A DNA stretch of 64,000 nucleotides from Microvirga splendida (GCF_016427565.1 NZ_JAELXT010000001.1:248001-312000); one strand, 5' to 3'; counted from the first letter of the stretch, positions 1 through 9,257 are shown. Numbers and translations: made by a program. The notes: generated by a model not told the origin, from the letters alone.

Positions 1-55
1 TCGCCAGCAGCTGTCCCGCACGACGCCGGAAAGCCTTCGAATGGAGCGTCTTCAT
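1..55 (-). CDS. Partial N-terminus of an unidentified protein, cut by the window edge
   Basis: A minus-strand ATG at 55 is preceded by GGAGGACG six bases upstream, a strong ribosome binding site, and the frame stays open to the edge. The 18 visible residues begin MKTLHSKAFRRRAG. The basic, arginine-rich start could be the front of a signal peptide, possibly twin-arginine, but too little is visible to assign a family. It is divergent from the amino-sugar kinase at 410, so the two may share the control region between them. Confidence 0.55.
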   Translation of the reverse strand, partial: MKTLHSKAFRRRAGQLLA

Positions 56-409
56 CGTTTTCGTCCTCCGTACTCCAGAGGCGGCGTCGAAGCCCGCCTC
101 CGAGCATGTTCCCTTTTGTTGCCCCGTGCCCATTTTGTGCATTCTTGTGCCTTCCAGCGGGCAGCCATGACTGTTTCACTGGTCGATGCGTTGGACAAGT
201 GACCTCATATTGGTATCGGCAAAATTCAAAGACAACTCCCCTTCGGCCGGATCTTCTGGAAACTGCCGACCTCCCTCCGCGCTCTCGCGAATCTGCATCC
301 ACAGGGTCGACATGCAGGACCTTGGGCAATGAAGCTGCCGCCCCTTCCCGAACTGGACATTAAGTGGCATTGTGCCGTCCGAATGTCCGATCCTGAGATC
401 CCTCCACGC
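56..409. promoter_or_regulatory. Divergent intergenic control region with a TGGTC/ATATTGG motif
   Basis: This gap separates the minus-strand partial gene from the plus-strand amino-sugar operon. Around 177-216 are clustered GGTC/GGAC half-sites followed by CATATTGGTAT. Related motifs occur before anmK (9177-9194) and before murQ (11457-11474). I infer a binding site for the GntR-type regulator encoded at 1288. Short open frames here look like noise rather than genes. Confidence 0.4.
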
Positions 410-1291
410 ATGACCGACCTCCTGTTCCTTGGCATCGATGGCGGCGGCACCAAGTGCCGGGCGCGTCTGCGCAATGAGCAGGGCGATCTGCTGGGGGAAG
501 GGACGGGCGGCCCGTCCAATATCCGTCTCGATCCAGACGTGGTCTGGAACTCGATTCTGACGGCGTGCCGCGAAGCGCTGTCCCAGGCAGGGCTTCAGGA
601 GAGCGACCTCGGCCGGGTTCATGCCGGCATGGGTGCTGCAGGCGCGGGCCAGACCAGCGCGGTCGAGCGCCTGCTGGCACGCTCCCATCCCTTTGCATCC
701 TTCGAGATCGAAACGGATGCCCACACCGCCTGGCTCGGCGCCTTCAACGGAGGCGACGGGGCGATTCTCATCGTCGGCACCGGCTCCTGCGGCTATGGGG
801 GCGTGAGCGGCCAGTGCCACTACGTTGGAGGCTGGGGCTATGAGGTGTCCGACGAGGGCAGCGGCGCCGCCATCGGGCGAGAACTTCTGCGCCACTGCAT
901 CTGGGCCCATGACGGGCGCGCCCCATCGACCCCGCTCTCGGACGCGGTGCTGGCCGAGTTCAAGAACGACCTCGAGATCCTGGTCGACTGGGTCGGCAAA
1001 GCCCGGCCGAGCGATTACGGGCGCTATGCGCCGCTCGTCCTTGACTATGCCGAGCGGCGGGACCCGCTCGGCATCGAGCTGGTTGCGAGCGCTGCCGCCG
1101 GGTTGGGCCTGATCGCCACCCGCCTGCTCGACCTGGGCGCTCCGGCCATCTGCCTCTTCGGCGGCTTGGCCGAGCCCATGCGCCCCTGGCTGCCGCCTCC
1201 TGTCCAGCGGACCATTGCGCCCCCCATGGCCGATGCTGTCGACGGCGCCATCCTGCTCGCCCGCACGGCCATGGCAGAGAGGCTCTCATGA
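410..1291 (+). CDS. BadF/BadG-type N-acetylglucosamine kinase-like ATPase
   Basis: A 293-residue sugar kinase of the ASKHA fold, probably phosphorylating GlcNAc or a related amino sugar in the cytoplasm. The phosphate-1 loop GIDGGGTKCRA lies at the N-terminus, phosphate-2 is LIVGTGSCGYG near residue 120, and a C-terminal adenosine loop CLFGGLAEP follows. I chose ATG 410 because it puts the GIDGGGT motif at the usual distance; the open frame extends upstream to 329 without a good ribosome site. It overlaps the GntR gene by 4 bp (ATGA), so it heads a coupled operon with regulator, deaminase and deacetylase. The exact substrate (GlcNAc, GlcN or MurNAc) cannot be read from sequence. Confidence 0.82.
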   Translation: MTDLLFLGIDGGGTKCRARLRNEQGDLLGEGTGGPSNIRLDPDVVWNSILTACREALSQAGLQESDLGRVHAGMGAAGAGQTSAVERLLARSHPFASFEIETDAHTAWLGAFNGGDGAILIVGTGSCGYGGVSGQCHYVGGWGYEVSDEGSGAAIGRELLRHCIWAHDGRAPSTPLSDAVLAEFKNDLEILVDWVGKARPSDYGRYAPLVLDYAERRDPLGIELVASAAAGLGLIATRLLDLGAPAICLFGGLAEPMRPWLPPPVQRTIAPPMADAVDGAILLARTAMAERLS

Positions 1292-2073
1292 CCCATCAAG
1301 CCGGCGAGGCCCTGTCGCTTCTTCCCCTGAACGAGGCCAATCCGACGCCTCTCTATCTCCAGCTACAGCAATCCATCGAGGAAGCGGTGCGCAAGGGCGC
1401 GCTCAAGGCCGATGCAGCCCTGCCCGGAGAGCGGGATCTTGCCAAGCAGCTCGGCATTTCGCGCGTCACCGTGCGCAAGGCCATCACGGGCCTCGTGCAG
1501 AAAGGCGTGCTCGTTCAGCGCTGGGGCTCAGGCACCTTCATCGCGCAGCAGATGCGGCTGGAGCAGCCCCTGTCCCGCCTGTCGAGCTTCACGGACGACA
1601 TGTCGGCCCGCGGCCTGAAATCCTCGGCCGTGATGCTGAGCCGGTCGACAGGGCAGGCCTCGACGGACGAGCTGATGGCGCTCGGTCTCTCGCCCGGCGA
1701 CCGGGTGAGCCGCGTCAATCGCCTGCGCCTGGCGAACGGCATTCCCATGGCCATCGAGAACGCCGTCATCCCGTCTCGGGTTCTGCCGGATCCCTCCCTG
1801 GTGCAGCAATCCCTTTATGCAGTGCTGCACGAGAAGGGCTTCATGCCGACGCGCGCCCTTCAGCGGCTGCACGCAGTGCTCCTGACAGAGGAACAGGCTT
1901 CGCTCCTCGGCGTTCCGCCCCAGAGCCCGGCGCTTTATATCGAGCGCCGGTCGTTCACGGCCACCGGTGAAGTGGTCGAATTCACCTCGTCCTACTACCG
2001 GGGCGATGCCTATGATTTCGTGGCCGAGCTGACGATCAGCCAGCCCGAACGGATGCACAATGATGACACCTGA
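1288..2073 (+). CDS. GntR-family (HutC/UTRA) transcriptional regulator, NagR-like
   Basis: A 261-residue regulator. The N-terminal winged helix (about residues 15-80) has the GntR pattern PLYLQLQQSIEEAV...LPGERDLAKQLGISRVTVRKAI. The C-terminal UTRA effector domain includes PLSRLSSFTDDM and ends with SSYYRGDAYDFVAEL. UTRA regulators of this branch, such as YvoA/NagR and DasR, sense GlcN-6-P or GlcNAc-6-P and repress amino-sugar genes. Its position between the kinase and nagB/nagA genes fits that role. It overlaps both neighbours (ATGA upstream, 14 bp downstream). The TGGTC-rich motifs at 177-216, 9177 and 11457 are candidate operators. Confidence 0.88.
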   Translation: MTHQAGEALSLLPLNEANPTPLYLQLQQSIEEAVRKGALKADAALPGERDLAKQLGISRVTVRKAITGLVQKGVLVQRWGSGTFIAQQMRLEQPLSRLSSFTDDMSARGLKSSAVMLSRSTGQASTDELMALGLSPGDRVSRVNRLRLANGIPMAIENAVIPSRVLPDPSLVQQSLYAVLHEKGFMPTRALQRLHAVLLTEEQASLLGVPPQSPALYIERRSFTATGEVVEFTSSYYRGDAYDFVAELTISQPERMHNDDT

Positions 2074-3118
2074 AACGAACAGCGCTGTTTCCACCGTCAC
2101 GGCCATGCTGCGCGAAGCGCAGGAGGCCCCCCAGGTGGTGGCGCGCCTGCTCGACAACAACGCATCCCTCTGCCGGGAGCTGGGCGAGCGCCTGCGCGCC
2201 TCCGCTCCGCCCTTTGCGGTGACCTGCGCACGGGGCAGCTCGGACAACGCGGCGACCTTCGTCAAATATCTGCTCGAGATCCACTCCGGTCTGGTGACGG
2301 CTTCCGTCGGCCCTTCGGTGACATCCGTCTACGAGGCGCGCCCGCGCATGCGCGATGCGCTGTTCCTCGCCGTGTCGCAATCGGGTCGCAGCCCCGACAT
2401 TCTCAACCTTGCCCAGGCGGGACGCGATGACGGCGCGCTGACGGTCGCGCTGGTGAACGACACCTCCTCGCCGCTCGCTTCCACCTGCGAGGTCGTGCTG
2501 CCGCTGCATGCCGGCCCCGAGAAGAGCGTGGCAGCCACGAAATCCTTCATCGCGGCGCTGGCAGCGGGCCTGCAGCTCGTCGCTCATTGGTCCCAGGACC
2601 AGGGTCTGCTGAACGCGCTCGACACGCTGCCCGACGTGCTCGCCAAAGCATCCGCCGTCGATTGGTCGCCCGCGCTGCCGCTCCTGTCGGACGCCGACAA
2701 CCTCTTCGTCGTCGGACGCGGCGTCGGCTTCGCCGTGGCCCAGGAAGCCGCGCTCAAGCTCAAGGAGACCTCGGGCGTGCATGCGGAAGCCATGAGCGCC
2801 GCCGAGTTGATGCACGGCCCCTGGACCCTGGCCGGCGACCACTTCCCCATCATGGTCCTGAGCCAGCAGGACGAGACCCTGAACGGCGTCAACGATCTCG
2901 TGACGAGGCTGAACGAACAGGGGGTCCCTGTCGTGGTCGCAGGTGCGGCCGAGGGCCCTGCTTCCGTCATGCTGCCGGCCGTCGAGGATGTTCACCCCTA
3001 TCTCGCGCCGATTGCCCTCATTCAGAGCTTCTATCCCCTCGTGAGCGCCATTGCGCTGGCACGCGGGCGCAATCCCGACAACCCGCCGCGCCTGCGCAAG
3101 GTGACGGAGACCGTCTGA
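2060..3118 (+). CDS. Double-SIS-domain glucosamine-6-phosphate deaminase (NagB-II type)
   Basis: 352 residues with two SIS domains. The first has ARGSSDNAATFVKYLLE and SQSGRSPD; the second has VVGRGVGFAVAQEAALKLKE and EAMSAAELMHGP. It resembles the isomerase half of GlmS without the glutaminase domain, the arrangement of NagB-II/AgaS-type enzymes that convert GlcN-6-P to fructose-6-P and ammonia. It is coupled to nagA by a TGATG overlap at 3116-3120. ATG 2060 and ATG 2063 are both possible starts. Other AgaS-like substrates are possible, but the gene order kinase-regulator-this-nagA argues for GlcN-6-P. Confidence 0.85.
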   Translation: MMTPETNSAVSTVTAMLREAQEAPQVVARLLDNNASLCRELGERLRASAPPFAVTCARGSSDNAATFVKYLLEIHSGLVTASVGPSVTSVYEARPRMRDALFLAVSQSGRSPDILNLAQAGRDDGALTVALVNDTSSPLASTCEVVLPLHAGPEKSVAATKSFIAALAAGLQLVAHWSQDQGLLNALDTLPDVLAKASAVDWSPALPLLSDADNLFVVGRGVGFAVAQEAALKLKETSGVHAEAMSAAELMHGPWTLAGDHFPIMVLSQQDETLNGVNDLVTRLNEQGVPVVVAGAAEGPASVMLPAVEDVHPYLAPIALIQSFYPLVSAIALARGRNPDNPPRLRKVTETV

Positions 3119-4251
3119 TGCCCATCGCTCTGACCGGAGCCCGCGTGTTCGACGGCTCGCACATGCTCGACGGCCGCGCCGTCGTGATCGAGAGCGGCCG
3201 CATTGCCGCCGTGCCGCATGAGCGGGACCTCGGCGCCGGAATTAAGCGCCGCGCGGTGAGCGGCCTCCTGGCGCCCGGCTTCATCGACGTTCAGGTCAAT
3301 GGCGGCGGCGGTGTCCTCTACAACGACGTGCGCAGCGTCGAAGGAATCAGGACCATCGCGCAGGCGCACCGGGCCTACGGCACCACCGGCCTCCTGCCGA
3401 CCTTCATCACCGATACGCGCGAGATGATGGCGGAAGGAGTCGAGGCCATGCGCGAGGCTCTGGCTTCTCGCATTCCCGGCGTTCTCGGCATCCATGTCGA
3501 AGGCCCCTTCATCAGCCCCGAGCGCAAGGGTGTGCACAACCCCGCCTTCATGCGCCCGATGGAGGAGGAGGATATCGCCATCCTGACCTCGTTGAAGGAA
3601 GGCCGCACCCTGGTGACGCTCGCGCCCGAGCGCAACGGCATGGATTCCATCGCGCGGCTCGCTTCAGCCGGCGTTCTGATCTGCGCCGGGCATACGGCAA
3701 GCGACTACGACACCGTCATGGAGGCGATCCGGCACGGCTTGCGCGGCTTCACGCATCTCTTCAACGCCATGCCGCCGCTCGCCGGCCGCGACCCGGGCCC
3801 CGTGGGTGCGGCGCTCGACAGCCCGGATACGTGGTGCGGCCTCATCGTCGACGGGCATCATGTAAGCGATGCCGCCTTGCGTGTGGCGATCGCCGCCAAG
3901 GGCGCGGAGCGCATGATGCTCGTGACCGACGCCATGTCTGTGACCGGCACGGACCTGACGAGCTTCGAGCTCCACGGCCGCACGATCTACCGCAAGGACG
4001 GCCGGCTTACCACGGAGGACGGAACGCTCGCCGGCTCCGACCTCGACATGGCGAGCGCCGTGCGCAACAGCGTCGAGCGGCTGGGCCTCGCCTTGCCGGA
4101 CGTGCTGCGCATGGCGTCGCTTGCACCGGCGAGTTTCCTGCGCCTCGATCACGAGCTCGGCCGCATCGCGCCGGGCTACCGCGCCGACCTCGTCCTTCTC
4201 GACGAGAGCCTGCAGGTGCGGCAGACTTGGATCGGTGGGCAAAGCGAATAA
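3118..4251 (+). CDS. nagA: N-acetylglucosamine-6-phosphate deacetylase
   Basis: 377 residues of the amidohydrolase superfamily. NagA removes acetate from GlcNAc-6-P to give GlcN-6-P. Visible motifs are APGFIDVQVNGGGG (the NagA form of the first metal loop, with Gln/Asn in place of the HxH pair), HVEGPFISPERKGVH, AGHTASDYD, THLFNAMPPLAGR and LVTDAMSVTG carrying the catalytic Asp. The start overlaps the stop of the deaminase gene. Length and motif order are complete. Product and neighbour form a two-step route from GlcNAc-6-P to fructose-6-P. Confidence 0.93.
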   Translation: MPIALTGARVFDGSHMLDGRAVVIESGRIAAVPHERDLGAGIKRRAVSGLLAPGFIDVQVNGGGGVLYNDVRSVEGIRTIAQAHRAYGTTGLLPTFITDTREMMAEGVEAMREALASRIPGVLGIHVEGPFISPERKGVHNPAFMRPMEEEDIAILTSLKEGRTLVTLAPERNGMDSIARLASAGVLICAGHTASDYDTVMEAIRHGLRGFTHLFNAMPPLAGRDPGPVGAALDSPDTWCGLIVDGHHVSDAALRVAIAAKGAERMMLVTDAMSVTGTDLTSFELHGRTIYRKDGRLTTEDGTLAGSDLDMASAVRNSVERLGLALPDVLRMASLAPASFLRLDHELGRIAPGYRADLVLLDESLQVRQTWIGGQSE

Positions 4252-4264
4252 GGGGTAAGCGTCG

Positions 4265-5332
4265 ATGAGCGCGCAGCGGGTTCTGGTCGTCGGCCTCGGC
4301 AACATGGGCCTGTCCCATGCCCTCGCCTACACGCGGATCGAGGGCTACGAAGTGGCAGGGCTCTGCACGCGCAACATCGAGACCATGGTATTGCCTGAGG
4401 CTCTGAATGGTGCTCCACGGTTCAGCGATTTCGAGAAAGCGCTGACGGCGACAAAGCCGGACGTGGTGTCCATCAACACCTGGTCTGACACCCATGCGCC
4501 TTATGCGATCCGGGCCATGGAAGCAGGCGCCCATGTTTTCGTGGAAAAGCCCCTGGCCGATACGGTCGAGGATGCGCAGCGGGTCGTTGATACGGCCATG
4601 CGCACCGGGCGCAAGCTCGTCATCGGCTACATCCTTCGCCACCACCCCTCCTGGATCAAGTTCATCGAACTCGCCAGGACGCTCGGCACGCCTCACGTCT
4701 TCCGCATGAACCTCAACCAGCAATCGAGCGGAGCCGCCTGGGAGGCGCACAAGAGATTGCTGCAATCCCTCTCCCCCATCGTCGATTGCGGCGTGCATTA
4801 CGTCGACGTCATGTGCCAAATCACGAAGGCCAAGCCCGTGCAGGTCCATGGCGTCGGCACCCGCCTGACGGAGGACATGCCGGCCGGCATGTACAATTAC
4901 GGCCATCTCCATGTGACCTTCGACGACGGTTCTGTCGGCTGGTACGAGGCCGGCTGGGGACCCATGATGAGCGAGACCGCCTATTTCGTGAAGGACGTGA
5001 TCGGCCCGAAGGGCAGCGTCAGCATCGTCATGGCCGAGACGGCGGGCGACATCCGCTCCGACGACATCAACGCTCACACGAAGACCAACCAGATCCTTCT
5101 CCACCATGCCGCCTTGAAGGACGACGGCACCTTCGCGAGGGCCGACGAGCGGATCAGCACCACGGACGAGCCGGACCACGACGATCTGTGCGAGCGCGAG
5201 CAGCGCTACCTGCTGTGGGCGATTCAGGAGGACCTGGACCTGACGGATCACATGAACGACGCCGTTCGTTCCTTACGCATCGTGCTCGCGGCCGACGAGG
5301 CGGTGCGGACAGGCCGGGTGGTGACGCTCTGA
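4265..5332 (+). CDS. Gfo/Idh/MocA-family NAD(P)-dependent oxidoreductase
   Basis: 355 residues. The Rossmann motif VVGLGNMGLSHALAY is at residues 8-22, and FVEKPLADTVEDA carries the EKP signature with the catalytic-region lysine. Family members oxidise or reduce sugars, inositols and sugar derivatives. It starts 13 bp after nagA in the same direction, so it is probably the last gene of the amino-sugar operon. Its substrate is not evident; a glucosamine or muramic-acid derivative is only an inference from context. It ends 3 bp before the convergent GNAT gene. Confidence 0.85.
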   Translation: MSAQRVLVVGLGNMGLSHALAYTRIEGYEVAGLCTRNIETMVLPEALNGAPRFSDFEKALTATKPDVVSINTWSDTHAPYAIRAMEAGAHVFVEKPLADTVEDAQRVVDTAMRTGRKLVIGYILRHHPSWIKFIELARTLGTPHVFRMNLNQQSSGAAWEAHKRLLQSLSPIVDCGVHYVDVMCQITKAKPVQVHGVGTRLTEDMPAGMYNYGHLHVTFDDGSVGWYEAGWGPMMSETAYFVKDVIGPKGSVSIVMAETAGDIRSDDINAHTKTNQILLHHAALKDDGTFARADERISTTDEPDHDDLCEREQRYLLWAIQEDLDLTDHMNDAVRSLRIVLAADEAVRTGRVVTL

Positions 5333-5335
5333 GCG

Positions 5336-5773
5336 TCAGCCCTTCGCGTAGAGAACGAAACTGCGGCTTTTTCCGGCAAACTCCCGGTCGTATTCCCGCT
5401 CCACACGCCAGCCGTGACGCTCATAGAAGTGGCGAGCCGCATGGTTGTCGCGGAAGCACTCGAGGGTTCGCGCATCTCGCTGTTCGGCCTCCTTCAGGAG
5501 AGCCGCACCGCCTCCCCTGCCGCTGGCTGCGGGATCCATGAACAGCATATCGATGTGCCCGCCCGTCAAAAGCAGGAAGCCTGCGGGCGCTTCGCCTGAA
5601 CACGCGACCAGCATTCCCTCCCACGACGAAGCGAAACGCGTCGCAAAGAAGGTGGCGTCTCGGCTTTCGAGCACATCCGGCTCCAGGATGTTCTCAAAGG
5701 CAGCCCGGTAAGACCTCTCGGCGATAGCTGCCAAAGCTGGAATGTCATCTGCTCCGGCAGGCCGCACGATCAC
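5336..5773 (-). CDS. GNAT-family N-acetyltransferase
   Basis: 145 residues. The acetyl-CoA-binding pattern appears as MLFMDPAASGRGGGAALLKEAE, and the C-terminus NHAARHFYERHGWRVERE is the usual beta6-alpha4 segment. I use GTG 5773, preceded by GAGAGGA, because no ATG exists near the domain start; this makes a 4-bp GTGA overlap with the upstream permease gene. Location at the end of a peptide-type importer operon suggests a substrate such as an imported amino acid, peptide or amino sugar, but this is inference. Confidence 0.82.
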   Translation of the reverse strand: MIVRPAGADDIPALAAIAERSYRAAFENILEPDVLESRDATFFATRFASSWEGMLVACSGEAPAGFLLLTGGHIDMLFMDPAASGRGGGAALLKEAEQRDARTLECFRDNHAARHFYERHGWRVEREYDREFAGKSRSFVLYAKG

Positions 5774-6594
5774 GGCTGTCCTCTCAGACGCGGATCGAGG
5801 GTATCGCGCAGGGCGTCGCCCAGGAGATTGAAACCGAAGGACAGGAACAGGATGGCGAAGCCCGCGAAGATCGCGCTCCAGGGGGACAGCATGAGGAAGT
5901 TGCGTCCCTCCGACAGCATCAGGCCGAGCGAAGGGGTCGGCGGCTGGGTGCCGAGACCGAGGAACGAGAGCGAGGCTTCCACCAGGATGGCGGCGGAGAG
6001 CAGCAGGCTCGTCTGGACCAGGATGACGGAGGCGAGATTCGGCAGGATGTGCAGAAAAATGATGCGCGCATCCGACGCCCCGATGGCGCGGGCGCCGGCC
6101 ACGTACTCGCTCTCGCACAAGACGAGTGCCGGACCGCGCAGAAGCCTTGCGAAGATCGGCGTGTAGACCACCGCAATGGCGGCGGCCGCGCTGTAGGTGT
6201 GCGGGCCCAGCACCGCGATGATGCCGATGGCAAGCAGCATCACCGGGAAGGCGAAGAGCACATCCATGATGCGCATGATGATCCGGTCGAGCCAGCCGCG
6301 GTAATAGGCAGCAACAAGCCCAAGCGCGCCTCCGGTACAAAGCGCGATGCCGACGGCGAGCAGACAGGCAATGAGCGAGGTGCGGTAGCCGTAAAGGATG
6401 CGGGTGAGCACGTCGCGACCCAGCTGATCGGTGCCGAACCAGTTCAACTCGGTCGGCGCGCGCAGCCGCCGTGCCACGCTCTGCGCCATAGGGTCGTAAG
6501 GCGCGAACAACGGCGCACCGAGGGCGAGGATGATCTGGATCGCCACCAGGACGACCGCGAAGGTGAGGAGCTTGTTCTTGGCCAGACGCTGCAC
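5770..6594 (-). CDS. Peptide/nickel-type ABC transporter permease (DppC-like)
   Basis: 274 residues with an N-terminal OppC segment (LAKNKLLTFAVVLVAIQIILAL) and about six membrane helices. The EAA loop EYVAGARAIGASDARIIFLHILPN contacts the ATPase. The start is GTG 6594; no ATG is available, and GTG places the first helix correctly. It follows the DppB-like gene by 5 bp and overlaps the GNAT by 4 bp. No ATP-binding subunit gene is present in this operon, so it must borrow one from elsewhere. Confidence 0.88.
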   Translation of the reverse strand: MQRLAKNKLLTFAVVLVAIQIILALGAPLFAPYDPMAQSVARRLRAPTELNWFGTDQLGRDVLTRILYGYRTSLIACLLAVGIALCTGGALGLVAAYYRGWLDRIIMRIMDVLFAFPVMLLAIGIIAVLGPHTYSAAAAIAVVYTPIFARLLRGPALVLCESEYVAGARAIGASDARIIFLHILPNLASVILVQTSLLLSAAILVEASLSFLGLGTQPPTPSLGLMLSEGRNFLMLSPWSAIFAGFAILFLSFGFNLLGDALRDTLDPRLRGQP

Positions 6595-6599
6595 GGCTT

Positions 6600-7547
6600 T
6601 TAGGCCCTCACGCGGGGATCGACCACGATGTAGAGAAGGTCGACGAGAAAATTCACGAGGACGAAGCCTGCCGTGACCACCAGGATGGTGGCCTGGATCA
6701 GCGGGTAGTTGCGCTCGGCGATGGCTCCGAGAATGAGTCGGCCGAGGCCCGGAATGGCGAAGACCTGCTCGACCACGATGGCGCCGCCGAGGAGATAGCC
6801 CGTCATGATGCCGACGCTGGTGAGGAACGGGATCAGCGCGTTGCGCAGGGCATGCTTGTAGACCACCTTGCGCTCGGCCAAGCCCTTGGCGCGCGCGGTG
6901 CGGATGTAGTCCTGACCCAAGGCATCGAGCATGGCCGAGCGCACGAGGCGCGAGAGATTGGCAAGGATCGGCAGCGCCAGGGCGATGGCCGGCAGGGTCA
7001 TCCGCTGCAGATTGCCGACGGGATCCTCCGAGAACGGCACATAGCCGAGGGACGCGAAGCCCGGCGCCCAGGCGGCCAGAAGCAGGATCAGCACGATGCC
7101 GAGCCAGAAGGAGGGAATCGTGAGGCCGGCGATGGCCGTCACGCGCATCGCCACATCGGCGGCACCGCCGCGGGTTTGCGCCATCAGGCAGCCGACGGGC
7201 ACCGCCAGCACGGCGCCGACGAGAAGCGCCAGGAAGGTGAGCTCCAGCGTCGGCCACAGGTGCAGGAGGATTTCGCCCGCCACGGGCCGACCCGTCCAGA
7301 GCGAGGTGCCGAAATCGCCGCGCAGTGCAGCGCCCGCCCAAAGCAGATACTGCTCGACGATGGGGCGGTCGAGACCGACGCGCCGGTTGAGCTCCGCCAT
7401 GCGCTCGGGCGTGATCTCGGTATTCGCCCCCAGCATGATCGCGACCGCGTCGCCCGGAATCAGGCGGATCATCAGGAACACGATGATCGACACGCCGAAC
7501 AGGACAATGACGAGGTCGATAAGGCGGGCGAGCAGAACGCGATTCAT
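6600..7547 (-). CDS. Peptide/nickel-type ABC transporter permease (DppB-like)
   Basis: 315 residues. The N-terminal OppB_N segment LLARLIDLVIVLFGVSIIVFLMIRLIPGD is followed by a periplasmic loop, further membrane helices and the EAA loop DYIRTARAKGLAERKVVYKHALRNAL. ATG 7547 begins at the usual OppB position; upstream in-frame codons are not conserved-looking. It pairs with the DppC-like gene just downstream to form the membrane channel for the binding protein encoded at 7616-9115. Substrates in this family include di- and oligopeptides, murein peptides and nickel. Confidence 0.9.
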   Translation of the reverse strand: MNRVLLARLIDLVIVLFGVSIIVFLMIRLIPGDAVAIMLGANTEITPERMAELNRRVGLDRPIVEQYLLWAGAALRGDFGTSLWTGRPVAGEILLHLWPTLELTFLALLVGAVLAVPVGCLMAQTRGGAADVAMRVTAIAGLTIPSFWLGIVLILLLAAWAPGFASLGYVPFSEDPVGNLQRMTLPAIALALPILANLSRLVRSAMLDALGQDYIRTARAKGLAERKVVYKHALRNALIPFLTSVGIMTGYLLGGAIVVEQVFAIPGLGRLILGAIAERNYPLIQATILVVTAGFVLVNFLVDLLYIVVDPRVRA

Positions 7548-7615
7548 GCAGGCGGGCTCTTCTGATAAAAGAGTCCCGGCGCCGCACGGGTGCGGCACCG
7601 GGGGATGGAAGCCGA

Positions 7616-9115
7616 TCAGTAAGACGCGTCGCGCAGGGTCAGAAGCGACCGGTTCGGCATCACGTCGTAGCCCTGCAGCTTGCTGTTCATGGCCGAGAAC
7701 AGCGTGCCGTAGGTCAGGTGAGCCACCGGACCGGAGCAGGCGAGCTTCTGCTGCACCTTGTCATAGGCCGCCTTGCGGGCTGCCTGGTCCTGCTGGCTGC
7801 GCGCCTGATCGAGCAGTTGATCGATCTCAGGATCCGAATACTTGAACACGTTGGTCGATCCGCCGGTGCGGAAGGTGCGGTAGAAATACTCGTCCGGATC
7901 CGGCTGGCCGGCATTGATCGAGGCGAACATGTCGAAGTTGCTGTTGCGCCAATCCTGAATGAACTGGCCCTGCTCCTGGTTGACCAGCTCGACCTTGAAG
8001 CCTGCCTTGTTCAGCTGCTCCTGCACCACCTGGGCGATGTCCTTCACGTCCTGACGCGGCAGGACCTTCAGGGTGACGGCGACCGGCGTTGCGACGCCCG
8101 CCTCCTTCAGGAGCGCCTGGGCCTTGGCCGGATCGGGCTTGTAGCAGGCGAACTTGTTGACATCGAGCGCCCAGGACTTCAGCGCGGGCGAGAGCGGGCC
8201 ACCCGGAACACCGGCGCCGAAGAGGGCTGCGTCCACGATCTCCTGACGGTTGAGGGCGTAGTTCACCGCCTCGCGCACCTTCGGGTTGTCGAAGGGCGGC
8301 TTCGACACGTTCATGCCGATGAGCGTGTAGGCGAGATCCATGGTCTCAGCGAGCTTCACGTTCGGCTTGCCCTTGAGCTGCAGGGCCGTGGCCGCATCGA
8401 TGTTGGGCAGGAGCGCGTATTGGCCGTTGCTCAGGCCCACCTGGCGGGTCGCCGATTCAGGCACGATGTTGAACTTGAGCCCGGCGAGCTTCGGCAGGCC
8501 CTTCGCCCAATAGGCGTCGTTCTTGGTCAGAAGAATGAAGCCGTTGGGCTGCCACTCCTGGAACTTGAACGGGCCTGTGCCAACGGGCGCCTTCTGCAGG
8601 GCATCTTTGTTCGCCTCCATGGCGCTCGGCACGATGGCGATGGTGGCGAGCGACGACAGGAGCGCCGCGGACGGCTCCTTGAGCTTCAGCTCGACCGTCT
8701 GGGGATCGACCGCATTGGCGCTTTCGACCGCTGCGAGGCGGCTTGCCAGGGGCGAGGCGATGTCCTTGCTCTGCACGCGCTTGATGGAGGCGACCACGTC
8801 TTCTGCCGTCATGTCGGAGCCGTCATGGAATTTCACGCCCGAGCGCAGCTTGAACGTATAGGTCTTGCCGTCCGGCGCGACGGTCCAGGATTCGGCGAGG
8901 CCCGGGACGGTCTTAAGATCCTTGTCGATGGCCGTGAGGCCCTCATAGATATTGCCGTTCACCACCATGAAGCTCGGAAACGCGGTGATGAGATGCGGAT
9001 CGAGTCCTGTCGGGCCTGCATCCGCGCCGATTTCCAGAACTTGAGCCGAAGCGGAGGCCATTGCCGCCACCATGAAACCTGCGCCAAGCGCACTGCGCAG
9101 AGCTGACCTGACCAT
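7616..9115 (-). CDS. Peptide-type ABC transporter periplasmic binding protein (SBP family 5)
   Basis: 499 residues. The signal peptide covers residues 1-25 (MVRSALRSALGAGFMVAAMA with a cut after ASA). The mature part shows the family-5 pattern GLDPHLITAFPS, GLAESWTVAPDGKTYTFKLRSGVKFHDG and DPDEYFYRTFRTGGSTN. ATG 9115 is preceded by AGGAGGA with 8-nt spacing. It is the first gene of a minus-strand operon with two permeases and a GNAT, divergent from anmK across 142 bp. Context suggests a murein peptide, muropeptide or amino-sugar ligand; this is inference. Confidence 0.9.
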   Translation of the reverse strand: MVRSALRSALGAGFMVAAMASASAQVLEIGADAGPTGLDPHLITAFPSFMVVNGNIYEGLTAIDKDLKTVPGLAESWTVAPDGKTYTFKLRSGVKFHDGSDMTAEDVVASIKRVQSKDIASPLASRLAAVESANAVDPQTVELKLKEPSAALLSSLATIAIVPSAMEANKDALQKAPVGTGPFKFQEWQPNGFILLTKNDAYWAKGLPKLAGLKFNIVPESATRQVGLSNGQYALLPNIDAATALQLKGKPNVKLAETMDLAYTLIGMNVSKPPFDNPKVREAVNYALNRQEIVDAALFGAGVPGGPLSPALKSWALDVNKFACYKPDPAKAQALLKEAGVATPVAVTLKVLPRQDVKDIAQVVQEQLNKAGFKVELVNQEQGQFIQDWRNSNFDMFASINAGQPDPDEYFYRTFRTGGSTNVFKYSDPEIDQLLDQARSQQDQAARKAAYDKVQQKLACSGPVAHLTYGTLFSAMNSKLQGYDVMPNRSLLTLRDASY

Positions 9116-9176
9116 TCTTTTGTTCCTCCTTTGGAAGCCGCAAAGGGATTTATAAGTCATCGTTTCGAACCTGTCA

Positions 9177-9194
9177 TGGTCCAATATCATACCA
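9177..9194. promoter_or_regulatory. Candidate operator, imperfect palindrome TGGT-ATAT-ACCA
   Basis: The sequence TGGTCCAATATCATACCA is an imperfect dyad centred on ATAT, lying between the divergent binding-protein gene and anmK. Nearby are further half-sites (CTGGACCGG at 9197, ATGGTCCACCA at 9221). Similar motifs are at 200-216 and 11457-11474. GntR/UTRA amino-sugar regulators bind TGGTCTAGACCA-like sites in other bacteria, so this may be the target of the regulator encoded at 1288. Confidence 0.4.
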
Positions 9195-9257
9195 CTCTGG
9201 ACCGGCTCATGGGCTGTGCTATGGTCCACCACAGGATTGAACCTCCCGGAGAGAGTG